Positions 1 to 12,300 of a DNA stretch of 64,000 nucleotides are shown here, one piece after another. The stretch covers positions 21,331,657-21,395,656 of the forward strand of contig NC_046674.1 of the NCBI RefSeq assembly GCF_003369915.1, in the 5' to 3' direction. Position 1 is the stretch's first letter. Every line of letters begins with the position of its first letter. The position numbers and the translations under genes are program-made. The notes under the pieces were generated by a model. The model did no database searches and was not told where the DNA came from. It saw nothing but the letters and a program-made list of their open reading frames with translations. Origin of the DNA: Drosophila miranda. Its lineage: Eukaryota; Arthropoda; Insecta; Diptera; Drosophilidae.

Positions 1-1916
1 AATACTCGTACCAGCAGCAGTAGCCATGGCAGTGACAGTGGCAGTGGCAGGGGCAGAGGCCGTGGCCGTGGCACTGCCCGCATACCAAACAAAATCAGTT
101 TTTATTTGCATTTGCCACTGACTTCGGCGCCAGCTTAGTGATGCGATCCAGAACGAAACAAAAAGGGGCGAAGGGGAAGGCAGCCGTGTCCTGATTGTTG
201 TCCTGCGTCGCCCATCTGCGCAATATTTTAATTAAAACTTATGCAATATGTCGAGGGCAGCAGCCGAGAGTGCTATCACTTTGATGAGATAATGGATAGC
301 AGTGTGGTAATAGAGTCGCCTGTGAAATACCCTGGCAGAAATCGATCTCTCACTCCTTCTTTAACGACCTAGCTTCTAAAGGCTAGCTTGTCTAGCTTCT
401 AAAGTCCTTGATACTCTGATTTTCTGAGCTGCAATATGAGTCTTTATTCCACCGCTTCTATGAATAAGTATAAAGACTTATACCCAGTCCACCATGCCCA
501 GCAATAGCTGCAGGTCTTCAATACTTCACTTGAAGACCCCATAAAAAGCATGCGAAATTTTATGCATGTAAAACCCTTGGGACTGCATCTTAAAGCTGTC
601 GACGACATTGTCATGAATTTTTTGACTCGGGAGGCGGCGAGGAGAGGCCTGTTCTTCGCCACCTCGGTGGTAGGGCGGATGAGGCGGATGAGGCGGATGG
701 CTGGTGTCCGGCATAGCCGGAAGATGGCTTGACCACAAGGCAAAATTGATTACAAAAATTTGTTCCGACCACTGTGGTGTGAAAATTTGCTTTTGAAAAC
801 TTGTGCGGAGTTGACGCCGATGGCTTTAATTTAAAAGTTATTTGAGCGACACAATTTTGACACATAATGCCTGAAGGAGGCATTATCCTGCCGTGCCGTG
901 CCGTGCCGTGCCCGAGCTGAGCCTGGCAACCTAATTTGCCTGCTCCGCAATGCTGCATAAATTTTGTGTTGCTTCTCGTTTGCGTTGTTATTGCCGAGTT
1001 TTAAGTGGTTTACATTATTCGGTTTAAAGGTATATCAACTTGGTAAGTGTATTTATTTAATGCAGACACACACATACACAGACCCACCAGAAGGCAATCG
1101 GAGTGGCAGACAGACAGGCAGACAGGCAGACTGGCAGCAGGCAGCAGGGAGGCAGGCAGGACGGATGGAGAGGCTCTACGAGGAGCCAGACGGCAAGGAG
1201 GAGCCTTGGGGCGGAAATTAAATGATTGCGCGCACGAGGTAACTCAGCACTCAAACGCTCATTTTACGCCATTTTCAAAAGTTTGTCTGCGGCGGTGGCT
1301 GTCGCCTCCCCTGCCGCCTCCCCTGCCCTTCCTCCTCTTCCTTCCTTCCGTTTGGGCGGGCGTTGGAGCTGCCAAGATGGAGGCGTGTATGCGTGATGTG
1401 ATGCGATGCGTTAGTCTGCCACTGCAGGCGTTATGAAAATGTTGTGTGTAATTTCGGCCGAAACGAGAAGGCTCTTAAGCAGATACTGTATGTATGTATG
1501 TATGTATTTGTGGCACGACACCGTCCATGCTCGTAGAGGATACAGGATAGAGGATGCCCTAATCTGTGCCTGGAAACTCAAGTGATTGGGATCTTTTTCC
1601 AGCCACCGCCAGCGTCGTAATCCGGCTCAAGCACACACTTTTTCCACTGGGCCAAGTGCAAACTCGATTCGCGTAAATTGAAATTCATAATTTCGGAAAC
1701 TTTTGCCACCAAAAACTTTTCCCTCTGCCCCAAGTCGCACCTAGGGATTCTTGTCCTTGTTTCCCTTTTTAGTTGGCTGGCATTAAGCCGCCCACAGAGC
1801 GGGCGGACGGACGGGAGGCGGTGGGCGAGGACGCACACAACAATCAGGCTAAAACAGCACACAAAAGCCGCGCCAAGCTATTAGGTTTATATTGTTGCAG
1901 CCAAAGCGTTTTATGC

Positions 1917-1953
<37 letters not shown>

Positions 1954-3181
1954 TTCAACTTGTGCAATGCCGTTTAAGCCTTTGGAGGATGAGGACCCTC
2001 TCTCTACGGCCAGGACGGGTGCAGATGCGGATGCGGATGCGGATGTGTGCAACTTTGTTGCAATTTTGTCCCCGCCATTGTTTCAATGCGCTCAAGTGCT
2101 GCAGCAGCCCCGCTCTGTCTGTGTGTGCCACAGCTTCATTTTCATTTAACTACAGTTTCAGTTTCTGGTGTTTTTACAAGCCTGGCCACTCCACTCCACG
2201 CCACTCCATAAAACGGCAAAGATTTTTCGGTTTCGGCTTCGGTTTGACTTGGCCGCTTTCTGGCAGAGAAATCGCCGGGCGAAGGGCTGCACTCTGGCGA
2301 GGCTTATGCATTCATAAGCTCCCACCACAGGCAGCGGATGGGGCTGCTGCAAAAGTTAATTAAAATTGTAATTACTTTCCCTACGTTGCTACGAGTAGTA
2401 CCAGTATTATAGCTGCTACTCGAACTCCAACCGTAATGCCAATTGAAAAGTTGCCTCTGAGCCGCAAACTAATGAGCCTGGGGGTGGCTTAGATTCGAGT
2501 CCCCCACACAAGACGCCGCCGTTTGTTCAAGTGCCACATGGCGTATGCGTAACAATGTTGGCTGTAATTAATGTCTGTGCCAATAGGAAGCCCAGGCAGA
2601 CAGGCAGACAAGGAAACAGGCAAACAAACCAGCAAGCGAGCGAGCGAACTGAACAGAACTTAATGCCAACTTGAGCGTCTCACGAAATCCTTTTTTTCTC
2701 ATTATTTTCGCTGGAGCGTAACGGCCGCATTAAGTGGAAGAAGTGGAAGAGTGGAAGAACCGTGTGTGTGTGCATGTATGTGTGTGTGTATAGGCGTGGG
2801 CGTGGCACATGACATTGACAGCAATATAGAAACTATGCTAAGCCCCGACTGCGCGGCCAGCGTCTGACAGACTGACAATCTGACAGCCTTCATTACGGCC
2901 CGAACATGGCGACGAAAACAAAATGATGCCTACGGCCAAAGGATTTGGGTCAGGCTGCATTTCAAATGTGCCCGGGCCTGAGCTTGAGGATGACGAGTGG
3001 GTGCAGTGGTGCATGCACCCCACAAGGGGTGTGAGATGGGTCGCTTAAATATGCACAACAACACGAAAACAATTCTAAAAACCCGCACATTGCGCATACG
3101 CCGCGTGCACCCGCTGAAAATCTCTCCATATTAATGTGTTCTCTCGCCTTTGTTTCTCCACTCTTTTTTTTGTCGTTGCAG
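1..3181 (+). other. Dscam2: Intron of Dscam2 (5' part of gene lies off the window)
   Basis: No Ig-like or FN3-like coding segment is visible here, and the first recognisable exon opens at 3182 with a split codon, so this is read as intron. It holds simple repeats: a (CA)n run at about 1919-1952, GCGGAT hexamer repeats at about 2025-2045, CAG/GGCA-rich stretches near 1105-1160 and a CCGTG repeat near 890-912. Short open frames here are low complexity or repeat driven. A missed small exon cannot be excluded. Confidence 0.6.
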
Positions 3182-3333
3182 ATTTATGATCGGACAATAC
3201 ATCACAGTGCATGGCGATGTAATTAGTCATGTTAACATAAGCCACGTCATGGTCGAGGATGGCGGCGAGTACGCCTGCATAGCCGAAAACCGTGCGGGTC
3301 GAGTGCAGCATGCGGCCCGCCTGAATATATATG
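3182..3333 (+). CDS. Dscam2: Dscam2 exon: C-terminal half of Ig5
   Basis: The acceptor TTGCAG ends at 3181 and the donor GTATGT starts at 3334. The exon starts after two bases of a codon and ends in phase 1. It encodes the second half of an Ig domain with the diagnostic D-x-G-x-Y-x-C motif (EDGGEYACIAENRAG), so the first half of this Ig domain must lie on an exon upstream of the window. The next exon continues in phase with the linker GLPYIR, which is typical of Dscam Ig5-Ig6. Confidence 0.85.
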
Positions 3334-6300
3334 GTATGTTTTACTCGCATCACACTTTAAGCCCTCTGCTGCACATTTATTTTTATGCAAATGTATATGT
3401 ATGGTACATAGGTATTCGACTTCAGTGTGCTTGCTTCTCTCGGAAATAAGCGAACTAAAGAGTTTATGAAGGCGAACATTTTGATTGGCCTTTGATATGA
3501 CAAGGCTGTGGCTATGATCTGATCGCCAGTCGTGAAAGATGTTAATGGGGAATTGGCATGATCAGATTCCGCCCAAAAATATGATAAATAATTAGATAAC
3601 ATCTACATAAATTTGTATCCGACTCGTACAGACTCCGTTCGGCACTCAAGCCCCGCTCTTGAGTCGAATTTATACTAGTATATGTAAACGAACATATATC
3701 AAACATGGGCAGCTACTTTACACATGCACTTAAACGTTTTTCCTGCCGTGGCTAGCGCTCCTCTTTCGCTCTGGCATTCGCCTACATTTGCTTGATTTTG
3801 TTTTACAACACGTTTGCCATGTCCCGTGTCCCGTGTCCCACGTCCCCCAGAATCCGTCTCCCCATCTTTGCTTTGTGCCCTTGCAGCAGTGAAGTGTTGT
3901 TCGAGGCGCACACTTTTGTTGAACATGGCTCTTGGCTCTCTCTCTCCGTTCTCTCGGCTCTCGTCTCTCGGCTGCAGTGCTTTTGGCCCACTCTGCACTG
4001 CCCGCACACCATCTGCCTTGTTTTTGCAAGAAATCAAATATTTTTGTGTCGCCAGGCAAACAAAATGGCGTTGCCAGGCACGGAAGAGGGAGGATTGAGG
4101 AGAGCGAGAGAGGAGACGAGCAGCGGAGGAACGGAGGAGCACAAACACAAAACGACAGCAGCGGCAAAAACTGCGCCATGTTTACAAAGTTTTGCAGTGG
4201 AAAAGTTAAAAAATAAAGTCAAGAAAACTCTGGTAGAAGCCAGCAGCGAATTTGCAATGCTCTACAAGAGAAAATATTACGGAAAACTTGGAAAATAACT
4301 AGTTTAAAAAACAGATGGCAAAGTGCAGATAATCACTTTTCCATCATCATAATGAAATAGAATATTTAATGGACACCGCCGCAGAATACAAACAAAAAAC
4401 TTAAAAGAAAGTTCGACTCTGCCGGCAGTAATGTGACAAAAGTGATTCAAAAGAGAAACGGCTAAGCCTGATAATCAAACGGAAAGAAAGTTCTGCATAC
4501 TTACAAGTCTGTTAACAATTTCCGCATGCCCCACGAACATTGTCTGCCTTTGGGAGCTGGAGAAAGGGGAATGAATCCCACTCCCACCATCATCATTTAG
4601 TTTAGAGCCCTGCGATGTCGCTGATTGCGCGACTTGGTAATGGCGGTGATTACAAAAATCTCCCCCCGCCGTGCAATGCACGCCGGTATACACATCCACA
4701 TGATCAGGGCATGGGACAGGGACAGGGACAGGGACACGAACCACACGACTCACGTATGACATGCTCGAAAATTATGCATATTCTGCAGAAAAAAAATATA
4801 TAGAATCCACAAGGAATCCAGAACCACAATCCCTTTACCACTCCAACTCCAACTTCCATTTTCCACTCCCTCGACAGCCGCCAGGGCCGACATTTGCTGC
4901 ATTATTTCCTTCCACGTTTCCCGAAAAGTGTTTTGGCATAGGGGAAGGGGCGGATGGGCAGGCAGGATATGCATATTACATTGTGAAATGCTTCCGGTTG
5001 CCCGACTCCTGGCTCCTGGCGCCTTGTTCACTGCTCCTTGCTCATTGCTCCTTGCTGTTCCGCAAATGCAGTTGCAACTGAAGCTGTAGTTGTAGTTGTA
5101 GTTTTAGTTGCTTACTGAATTATTAAAAAAGCAACGTGCGCTCAAATCTGTTAAGCATTTGCATACCATCTCATTCTCTCCAAATATTTGCTCTCCTTCT
5201 GTCTTTCTCTATGTCACAGGTCTACCGTACATTCGTCTGATTCCAAAGGTGACCGCCGTATCGGGCGAAACATTGAATCTGAAGTGCCCCGTGGCCGGGT
5301 ATCCCATCGAGGAGATCCACTGGGAGCGCGGCGGCCGGGAGCTGCCCGACGACATACGACAGCGTGTGCAGCCGGACGGCTCGCTGACCATCAGTCCCGT
5401 GCAGAAGAACTCCGATTCCGGCGTGTACACGTGCTGGGCCCGGAACAAGCAGGGCCACAGTGCCCGGCGCAGCGGCGAGGTGACGGTCATAGGTTAGTAC
5501 TCGTACACTCCTCCTCGTATGTGAGGGCCCTGTGCTCCCCCAACGAAAGCACAGAGAAGAAGACCGGGTCGAGGTTGCTTTCTTTCACAGCTTTCTCCAC
5601 AGCGATGACATCAGGCGGCGGCGGGCCACGAAACGAAACGAAACAAAACGAAACGAAGTGAAAATTGCATTTTAATTATTAACAGCAAACTAAGTAGTTT
5701 CCTATGGCGCTTCAGGCTTTCCTTTTGCCAACCTTTTTCCGTTCCATTCGGGTTTTTTCTGCTTCTGGTTCAGCTTAATTTTGTTTTGTTTCGGTCTTCT
5801 GTTCGGTTGGGTGTGTGTGTACTTTTTGGCCCTACTGTAATTAAGTATGCGCAATAATCTAAGCTTAAAAGTTTGTAAATTCAAAAAAAAAAAAAGGAAA
5901 AAAAGGAAGCAGAGGGAGAAACAGTGTCGGGTCGAGTCCCTTTTTTCATCAGAGTTAATGTTAATGAATTCGCGCCCTAATGAAGCGCGACGCTGATTAA
6001 ATTTTCATAATTCGCAACCTTTTCCCCCTGGGCCAAGTCCGGGTGACGAGCAGCTCTGATTTGACTCCTTCTGCTTCCGTTTGTGCTCACCGAATGCTTG
6101 ACCGAATCCCTTGCAGTGCCGCCGAAGCTTAGCCCCTTCCAAACGAACATCCTGCAGCTGAATATGGGGGATCGCGCCTCGCTCACCTGCTCCGTGGTGA
6201 AGGGCGACCTGCCGCTGACCATCAACTGGCGCAAGGACGGGCGCCCCATCGATCCCACGCAGCACATGTCCGTCAAGCAGGTGGACCAGTATAACAGCAT

Positions 6301-9300
6301 CCTAGTCATCGAGAACCTGGGCAGCGACCACACCGGTAACTACTCCTGTGTGGTGCGGAACTCGGCGGCCGAGGTGGAGAACTCTCAGGCCCTCCTGGTC
6401 AACGGTAAACACATGAGCCGGCGGAGCACTCTCAGCACAGCCTGAGACAGCCTCCTACCGTTATCCCGTATACCGTATACCATATACCATATACCATATA
6501 CCAGTAATCCTGTTTAGTTGCAATTTCAAGTAGTTGAGTTCTTTCCGTATGCACTTTGATTCATCACAAAAACACACAAGCAGACCACCCGTTGAAATGC
6601 ATTGAAATATTCCTCCTTACTCTCTCCTCTGTAAATGATGTTTCGACTTTGGAATGTTTGTACAAATATCTGAGATAATACCATACTACATACTAAATAC
6701 TACATACATACATACCATTTAGTAGCGTTTTCATTCGAAATTTGTTAACAAAACTGCGAAGGTTTAGCTGTAAATCAATCTTCAAATACGTATACCAATC
6801 GACTCATTAACCAATTCCACACAAACGAAAAGCAAATAAAACCCGAACAGCGCTCGCGCGTTGCAACGTGGGAATCAACGAGGATTCGTCATCTGTTTCA
6901 ACAGTGTCTGCAGTCATCAGTGGTGGACTCTTCATCCAGATCCATTCTTAACCAGTTTCGCATGATCTTTCCTCTTGCAGTGCCGCCGAGCATAGAACCC
7001 TTCGCCTTCCAGGAGGGCCTGGCCGAGGGCATGCGCACTCGCACCGTCTGCGGTGTGTCGCGGGGCGACGCGCCCCTGAAGCTCATCTGGCTGAAGGACG
7101 GCGAGCCGCTGCCCGATCTGCTGGGGGCCAATGTGACCATGCTAGATCAGTACAGCTCGCTTCTGAGCATTCCGTCGCTGTCGGCCACGCACTCCGGGGA
7201 GTACACGTGCGTGGCCAAGAATCCGGCGGCCGAGATCAAGTACACAGCTCTGTTGCAGGTCAAAGGTAGCGTACAAGGTTACACACTGAACACACTGAAC
7301 GCCCACCCCAACCCCCAACCCCCAGCCCCAAAACATATCCGATCCACACACACAATACACGAATATTAACTAAGCGATCTTCACTTGCCCCTCAATAACT
7401 TTTTGCTTTCCCGCTGATGTATTCAAGAAAAGCTTCTTACTGGTTATTTTCCGTTCTTGATGATATGTATATTTTTTTGGTTGATTTTTAAATAAACTAA
7501 GCTTCTGACAAGCTTTTGGAGCAGCTCAACGCTGCCCCACCCCACCAGCTCTGGCTCTAGCCCGGGCCCGAGTCCGAACGTGCTTTGATTTTTTGAGTCT
7601 CACAAAAGAAAAACTCCCGAAAGCCCCGAAAGCCCCGAAAGCCCGATCATAACTAACTGAAAGCCCTGCCCTCCGCTTAAAAACCCAACATCAAAACTAA
7701 TCAACAAATACGTATAAGAGTCCATCCACCCTTAAGTCGCTTTGGCACGCTGTGGGTTTTTTGACAACAGTCTCTCACCAGGTAAACCGTTTAACTGCAC
7801 TGCTTCTTATGCGCTTCGTAACCAAAAACCAAAAACCGAAACAAAACAAACAAAAAATCCTTATAAAATTCTTACACACATAATCCAGTACTCGTATTAT
7901 ATAATGTATATTTTTATTTGCTGAATATCATTTGAGTGGCTTCTTAAACGACAGTCGCGACAGGTGCACTATCCAGCTCTCGCACCGAAAATATGTAAAA
8001 GGGGACTCCACCAGTCTCCCCCATTCAAATTGAGTTTGTGGGAGTTTGGAGAGCGCACTGCATTCGTGATGCGCTGTAATTTATAATTTATACAAATACT
8101 CATGCATAAATATGGAAAATAAGCTGCTTTAAGATTCATTTGCTTTATTCGCTTCATACATTTTTTGGTTGCCGCCTTTTCGCCTTTCGCCTTTTGCCTT
8201 CGCCTTCGCCTCCGTCGCTGCTGATGTTGATGATGCTACTGCCGCTGCCGCTGTCGCTGCCGCTGCCGCACTCTATCGCTCTGTCGCTGCTGCTGCTGTT
8301 GCTGCTGCATCTAGAAAATACTGGAGAAATGCAAAAATTTCCATTTGTTCTGCTCATTTTTGTTCCGTTCTCCCTTTTTCACCCATCCCCCAAATCCCTT
8401 GATGTGCTGTTCTGTGCTTAATTAACGAACGAGTGAAACAAAGCAAACGCTGAAAAAGAATGAAAGAGCTACAAATCCCCCGAAGATGCCACAAAACACG
8501 CGCTTAAGCTTCTATTCGGCTTTGGTCACTCTAATTGCTCTAACTCTCTCTTCCTCTCTCGTTTGTGTGTGTGTGTGCTTGCGTCTGTGTGAGTGTTAGT
8601 GCTAGTGCGAGTGACTGTACCCAAATGCATAAACATAATCTTGTTGCAGAGCAAAAAAAAACACCATCCATACATACCACTGATAATAAAAGAACAGAAC
8701 CACAAAACGAGATGAAAGAAGAAACAAAACAAAAAACCAAATAAATAGATAAGATTTAAAGCTTCGCAGTATTTGCTAATGTAGTTAGAATGAGTGTTTG
8801 TTTGTTCCTGTTCCTGTTCCTGTTCCACCCCATAGCTAGTGCACTTTTTGTTTCCGCATGCAAACTGTACATAGGATGCATACGATACTGCCGACTACCA
8901 ACTACCGACTACCGACTGGCGACTGCCTTGCATGCGCGTACTGCTGTGAAAAATGAATTTTCATTTCCATTTATCTATGAGTTGCTTGCTATCTCTCTTC
9001 CGTTCTTAAGCCCCTGCTTTCAGTTTGTTTTCCGTTGAACGATTATATGCTTTCCACACCCAAAAATTGCTCCGCAAAGCGCTTTTCCAGGGGGCAATTA
9101 AGTATATCCATTTGACGAATACAAATCCAAAATTTAATTTATTTTATCAGTTTTCCCCATGCTTGATTTCCCAGGCTGCTGTTGCTCCGGCTGCTGCTGC
9201 TGCTGCTACTGCTGTTGTTGTGTGCAATGATTTTTCCCCCGCATTCGAAATATACGAGTATTATCATATCTAACCCGCTTTGTATCGTGCCAACAAGAAT

Positions 9301-12300
9301 TCTGCAAAAATACCCAAAAAAAAAACAAAAAAACAAAAAACAAACAAAAAGAAAGAAATTAAATCAACAGAAATGCTTTTAATTAATGCCTGACTGGACC
9401 CTGGGGCCAGCTGATAATTTCATTTATTGCGCGTATATTTGATCCTTGTGTGGCTTTAATTTTAATTAATATTTTTTTGTTATTTTGTTAGCGCTGCACA
9501 AACAAAAGCCTGGCAATTAAATGCAGCTGCTAAGTAAACATTTTCATTGGCCTCATGATTTATGGAACATTTTCAAAAAACCACTCACTGGGCGGAGGCG
9601 TGGCCTATCGGGGAGATTATTTGTGGAATTTTCAGTTTTATTGGTTCGCTTTTTTCGTGTTTCGCCTGTGTTTTGTTAGCTGCGTGTCCAAAACTACTAT
9701 AAAAACCCACACATAACGTTACATTTTTTGTTGCGAATTCCATAATTTCGATGCAAATATATTTTCCATTTTCCATTTTCAATTTTCCATTGCGCTTCTG
9801 GCATGCCTTTGTTTTCTAATTTATGCGCAAAATATACCAGAATATATTTAAATTTTTTTTTGCGAATTTGTTGTCCCACAAACAACGAACAGCGAGGCAC
9901 AGAGCGTGGGCGAAAATAACAAAACTTAAATTTGAATCAAATTAAAATTCTACTTTAAATTCAAATAAATATAAAAATAAAAATCCTTGCACACCAACAA
10001 ATCACATTAAAACGTTAAATCATTTTCCCTTGGATCTCCTAATAAAATAATCTTAAATAATGAACAACAAACAAACAAAAGCATCGACTTCTATCATTTT
10101 TCGATTTTTGACTAAGTTGCATATGAAAACTGATTTTGTATTTGATTTTGAAGCAAACCAACCACCCGAGCAAACTATCCTTTTGTACATTAGTTGAAAG
10201 TTCCTCCTACTACATACCATACTCTATATGCTACCAAGTTTTCTACCAAGTTTTTACATTTGTGCTAGGCACAAGGAAATCCAAAAGAACGTAAACCAAA
10301 ATTATTTTCTGCCGTTTTTACTTTGCCAGAACTCTTCACTTTTCCTCTGTCTCTCTCTCATTCTGTCTCTGTCTATATCTCTCCATATCTCTATCTATCT
10401 ATCTCTAAGAACCTTTACTCTTTCTATATGTCCTAGCATTTTTCATTTGAATACAGATCGAATTTTCGAAACTCTATTAACCACCATATTGCATTACATT
10501 ACCCATACGCCCCGTAGTGCCACCGCGCTGGATTGTCGAGCCAGCGGACGCGAATGTCGAGCGTAATCGGCACATTATGCTGCACTGCCAGGCCCAGGGC
10601 GTTCCCACGCCCAGCATTGTCTGGAAGAAGGCCACAGGTGAGACCTCCACCCACAGCGGGGGATCCCCCCATAGCCGAAAGTTTCACCCATTCTCATCCG
10701 CTCTTAGGAAGCAAATCTGGGGAGTACGAGGAAGTTCGGGAACGTCCCTTCACCAAGCTCCTGGCCAATGGGTCGCTCCTGCTGCAGCACGTGAAGGAGG
10801 ATCGGGAGGGATTCTATCTGTGTCAAGCCAACAATGGCATCGGCACTGGCATCGGAAAGGTCATACAACTGAAAGTGAACTGTGAGTATCTGCCGAGTGT
10901 GGGGGAGAGTGTTGGGTCCACAGGGTGATTAAAATTCGACTCCCACATCTGCAGCCTCGCCGTACTTCTCCTCCACGTCCCGCTCGGTCACCGTGAAGAA
11001 GGGCGACACGGCGCTGCTGCAGTGCGCCGTGAGCGGCGACAAGCCGATTAACATTGTGTGGATGCGCTCTGGCAAGAACACCCTTAACCCGTCTACCAAC
11101 TACAAGTGAGTGCAGTCCTCCAATAAGCGTTAAGGGGCGCCTCAGTTCAATCATTGCTTCCAGGATATCCGTCAAGCAGGAGGCCACTCCGGACGGAGTC
11201 TCTGCGGAGCTCCAAATACGCACCGTGGACGCCACCGACAGTGGGCCGTATTTCTGCAGGGCCAGCAATCTGTACGGCAACGATCAGCAGCTGGTGCAAC
11301 TGCAGGTCCAAGAGCCGCCACAGCCACCCAGCGTTCTGGAAGCGGCCATGATTAGCAGTCGATCGGTGAACCTCAAGTGGCAGCCCAAATCCCTGGGCAC
11401 AGGAGATGTGTCCAAGTACCTGGTGGAGTACCGGGAGGCCGATCGTAAGTGGGCACAGCACTTCCTCACAGAGATTTATGATATATTTTCTGCAATCTAT
11501 CTCTCTAGCAGCATTGTTCGTGGAACAGTGGCAGCAGCTGGAGGTCAAGGATCCGCCCTCGTTTAACGCTTTGATAGAGAACCTGAAGCCGGCCACGAAG
11601 TACGCTTTCAGGGTAATAGCCGAGGGCAATGCGGGACGCAGTGCACCCAGCCAGGAGCTGATTGTCCGCACCGAGCCGCAGCGCCCAGCGGGCCCGCCTC
11701 TTAATCTCTCCGCCAGACCTCTGTCCTCCACCGAGCTCCTGATCAGCTGGGTGGCTCCGCTGCCAGAGCTCCGACACGGCGACATCCAGGGCTACAATGT
11801 GGGCTACAAGCTGGCCAGCTCCGGGAACACGGCCTACAACTTCACCTCCGTTTCGGGCGACGGCGATGGTGGCAGCGGGGAGCTCCTACTGAGCGGACTG
11901 GCGAAATTTGCCCGCTACAACGTCGTGGTGCAGGCCTTCAATCAGGTGGGACCTGGACCCCTCTCCGAGCCAAGCGCTGCGCAGACCATGGAAGATGGTG
12001 AGTGTCCTTGGATCCCCAGTCTTTCAGAGATATCAATGCTTTCCCCGCTTCAGTACCCAGTCGTCCCCCGGAGGATGTGCGCTGTGCCGCCCTGTCCTCG
12101 CAGTCGCTGCAGGTCTCCTGGCAGCCGCCTCCGATATACCACACGAACGGACTACTGCAGGGCTACAAGCTGGTCTTCGAGCCCATCATGGACGACATTC
12201 TGCCCAGCAAGGACGAGGTGGAGTCCCGCAAGACAACGGCCCTGACAATGGTGCTGACGGGTCTGCGAAAGTACACGAACTACAGCATCCAGGTGCTGGC

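Noticed and set aside
1057..1254. Frames rich in Arg/Gln/Gly and Cys near 1.0-1.4 kb
   Set aside because: They are products of GGCA/CAGACAGG simple repeats with no conserved sequence.
3699..4298. Overlapping open frames on both strands in a Dscam2 intron
   Set aside because: They are rich in repeated TCTC and CCCGTGTC motifs, mirror each other between strands, and show no conserved motif.
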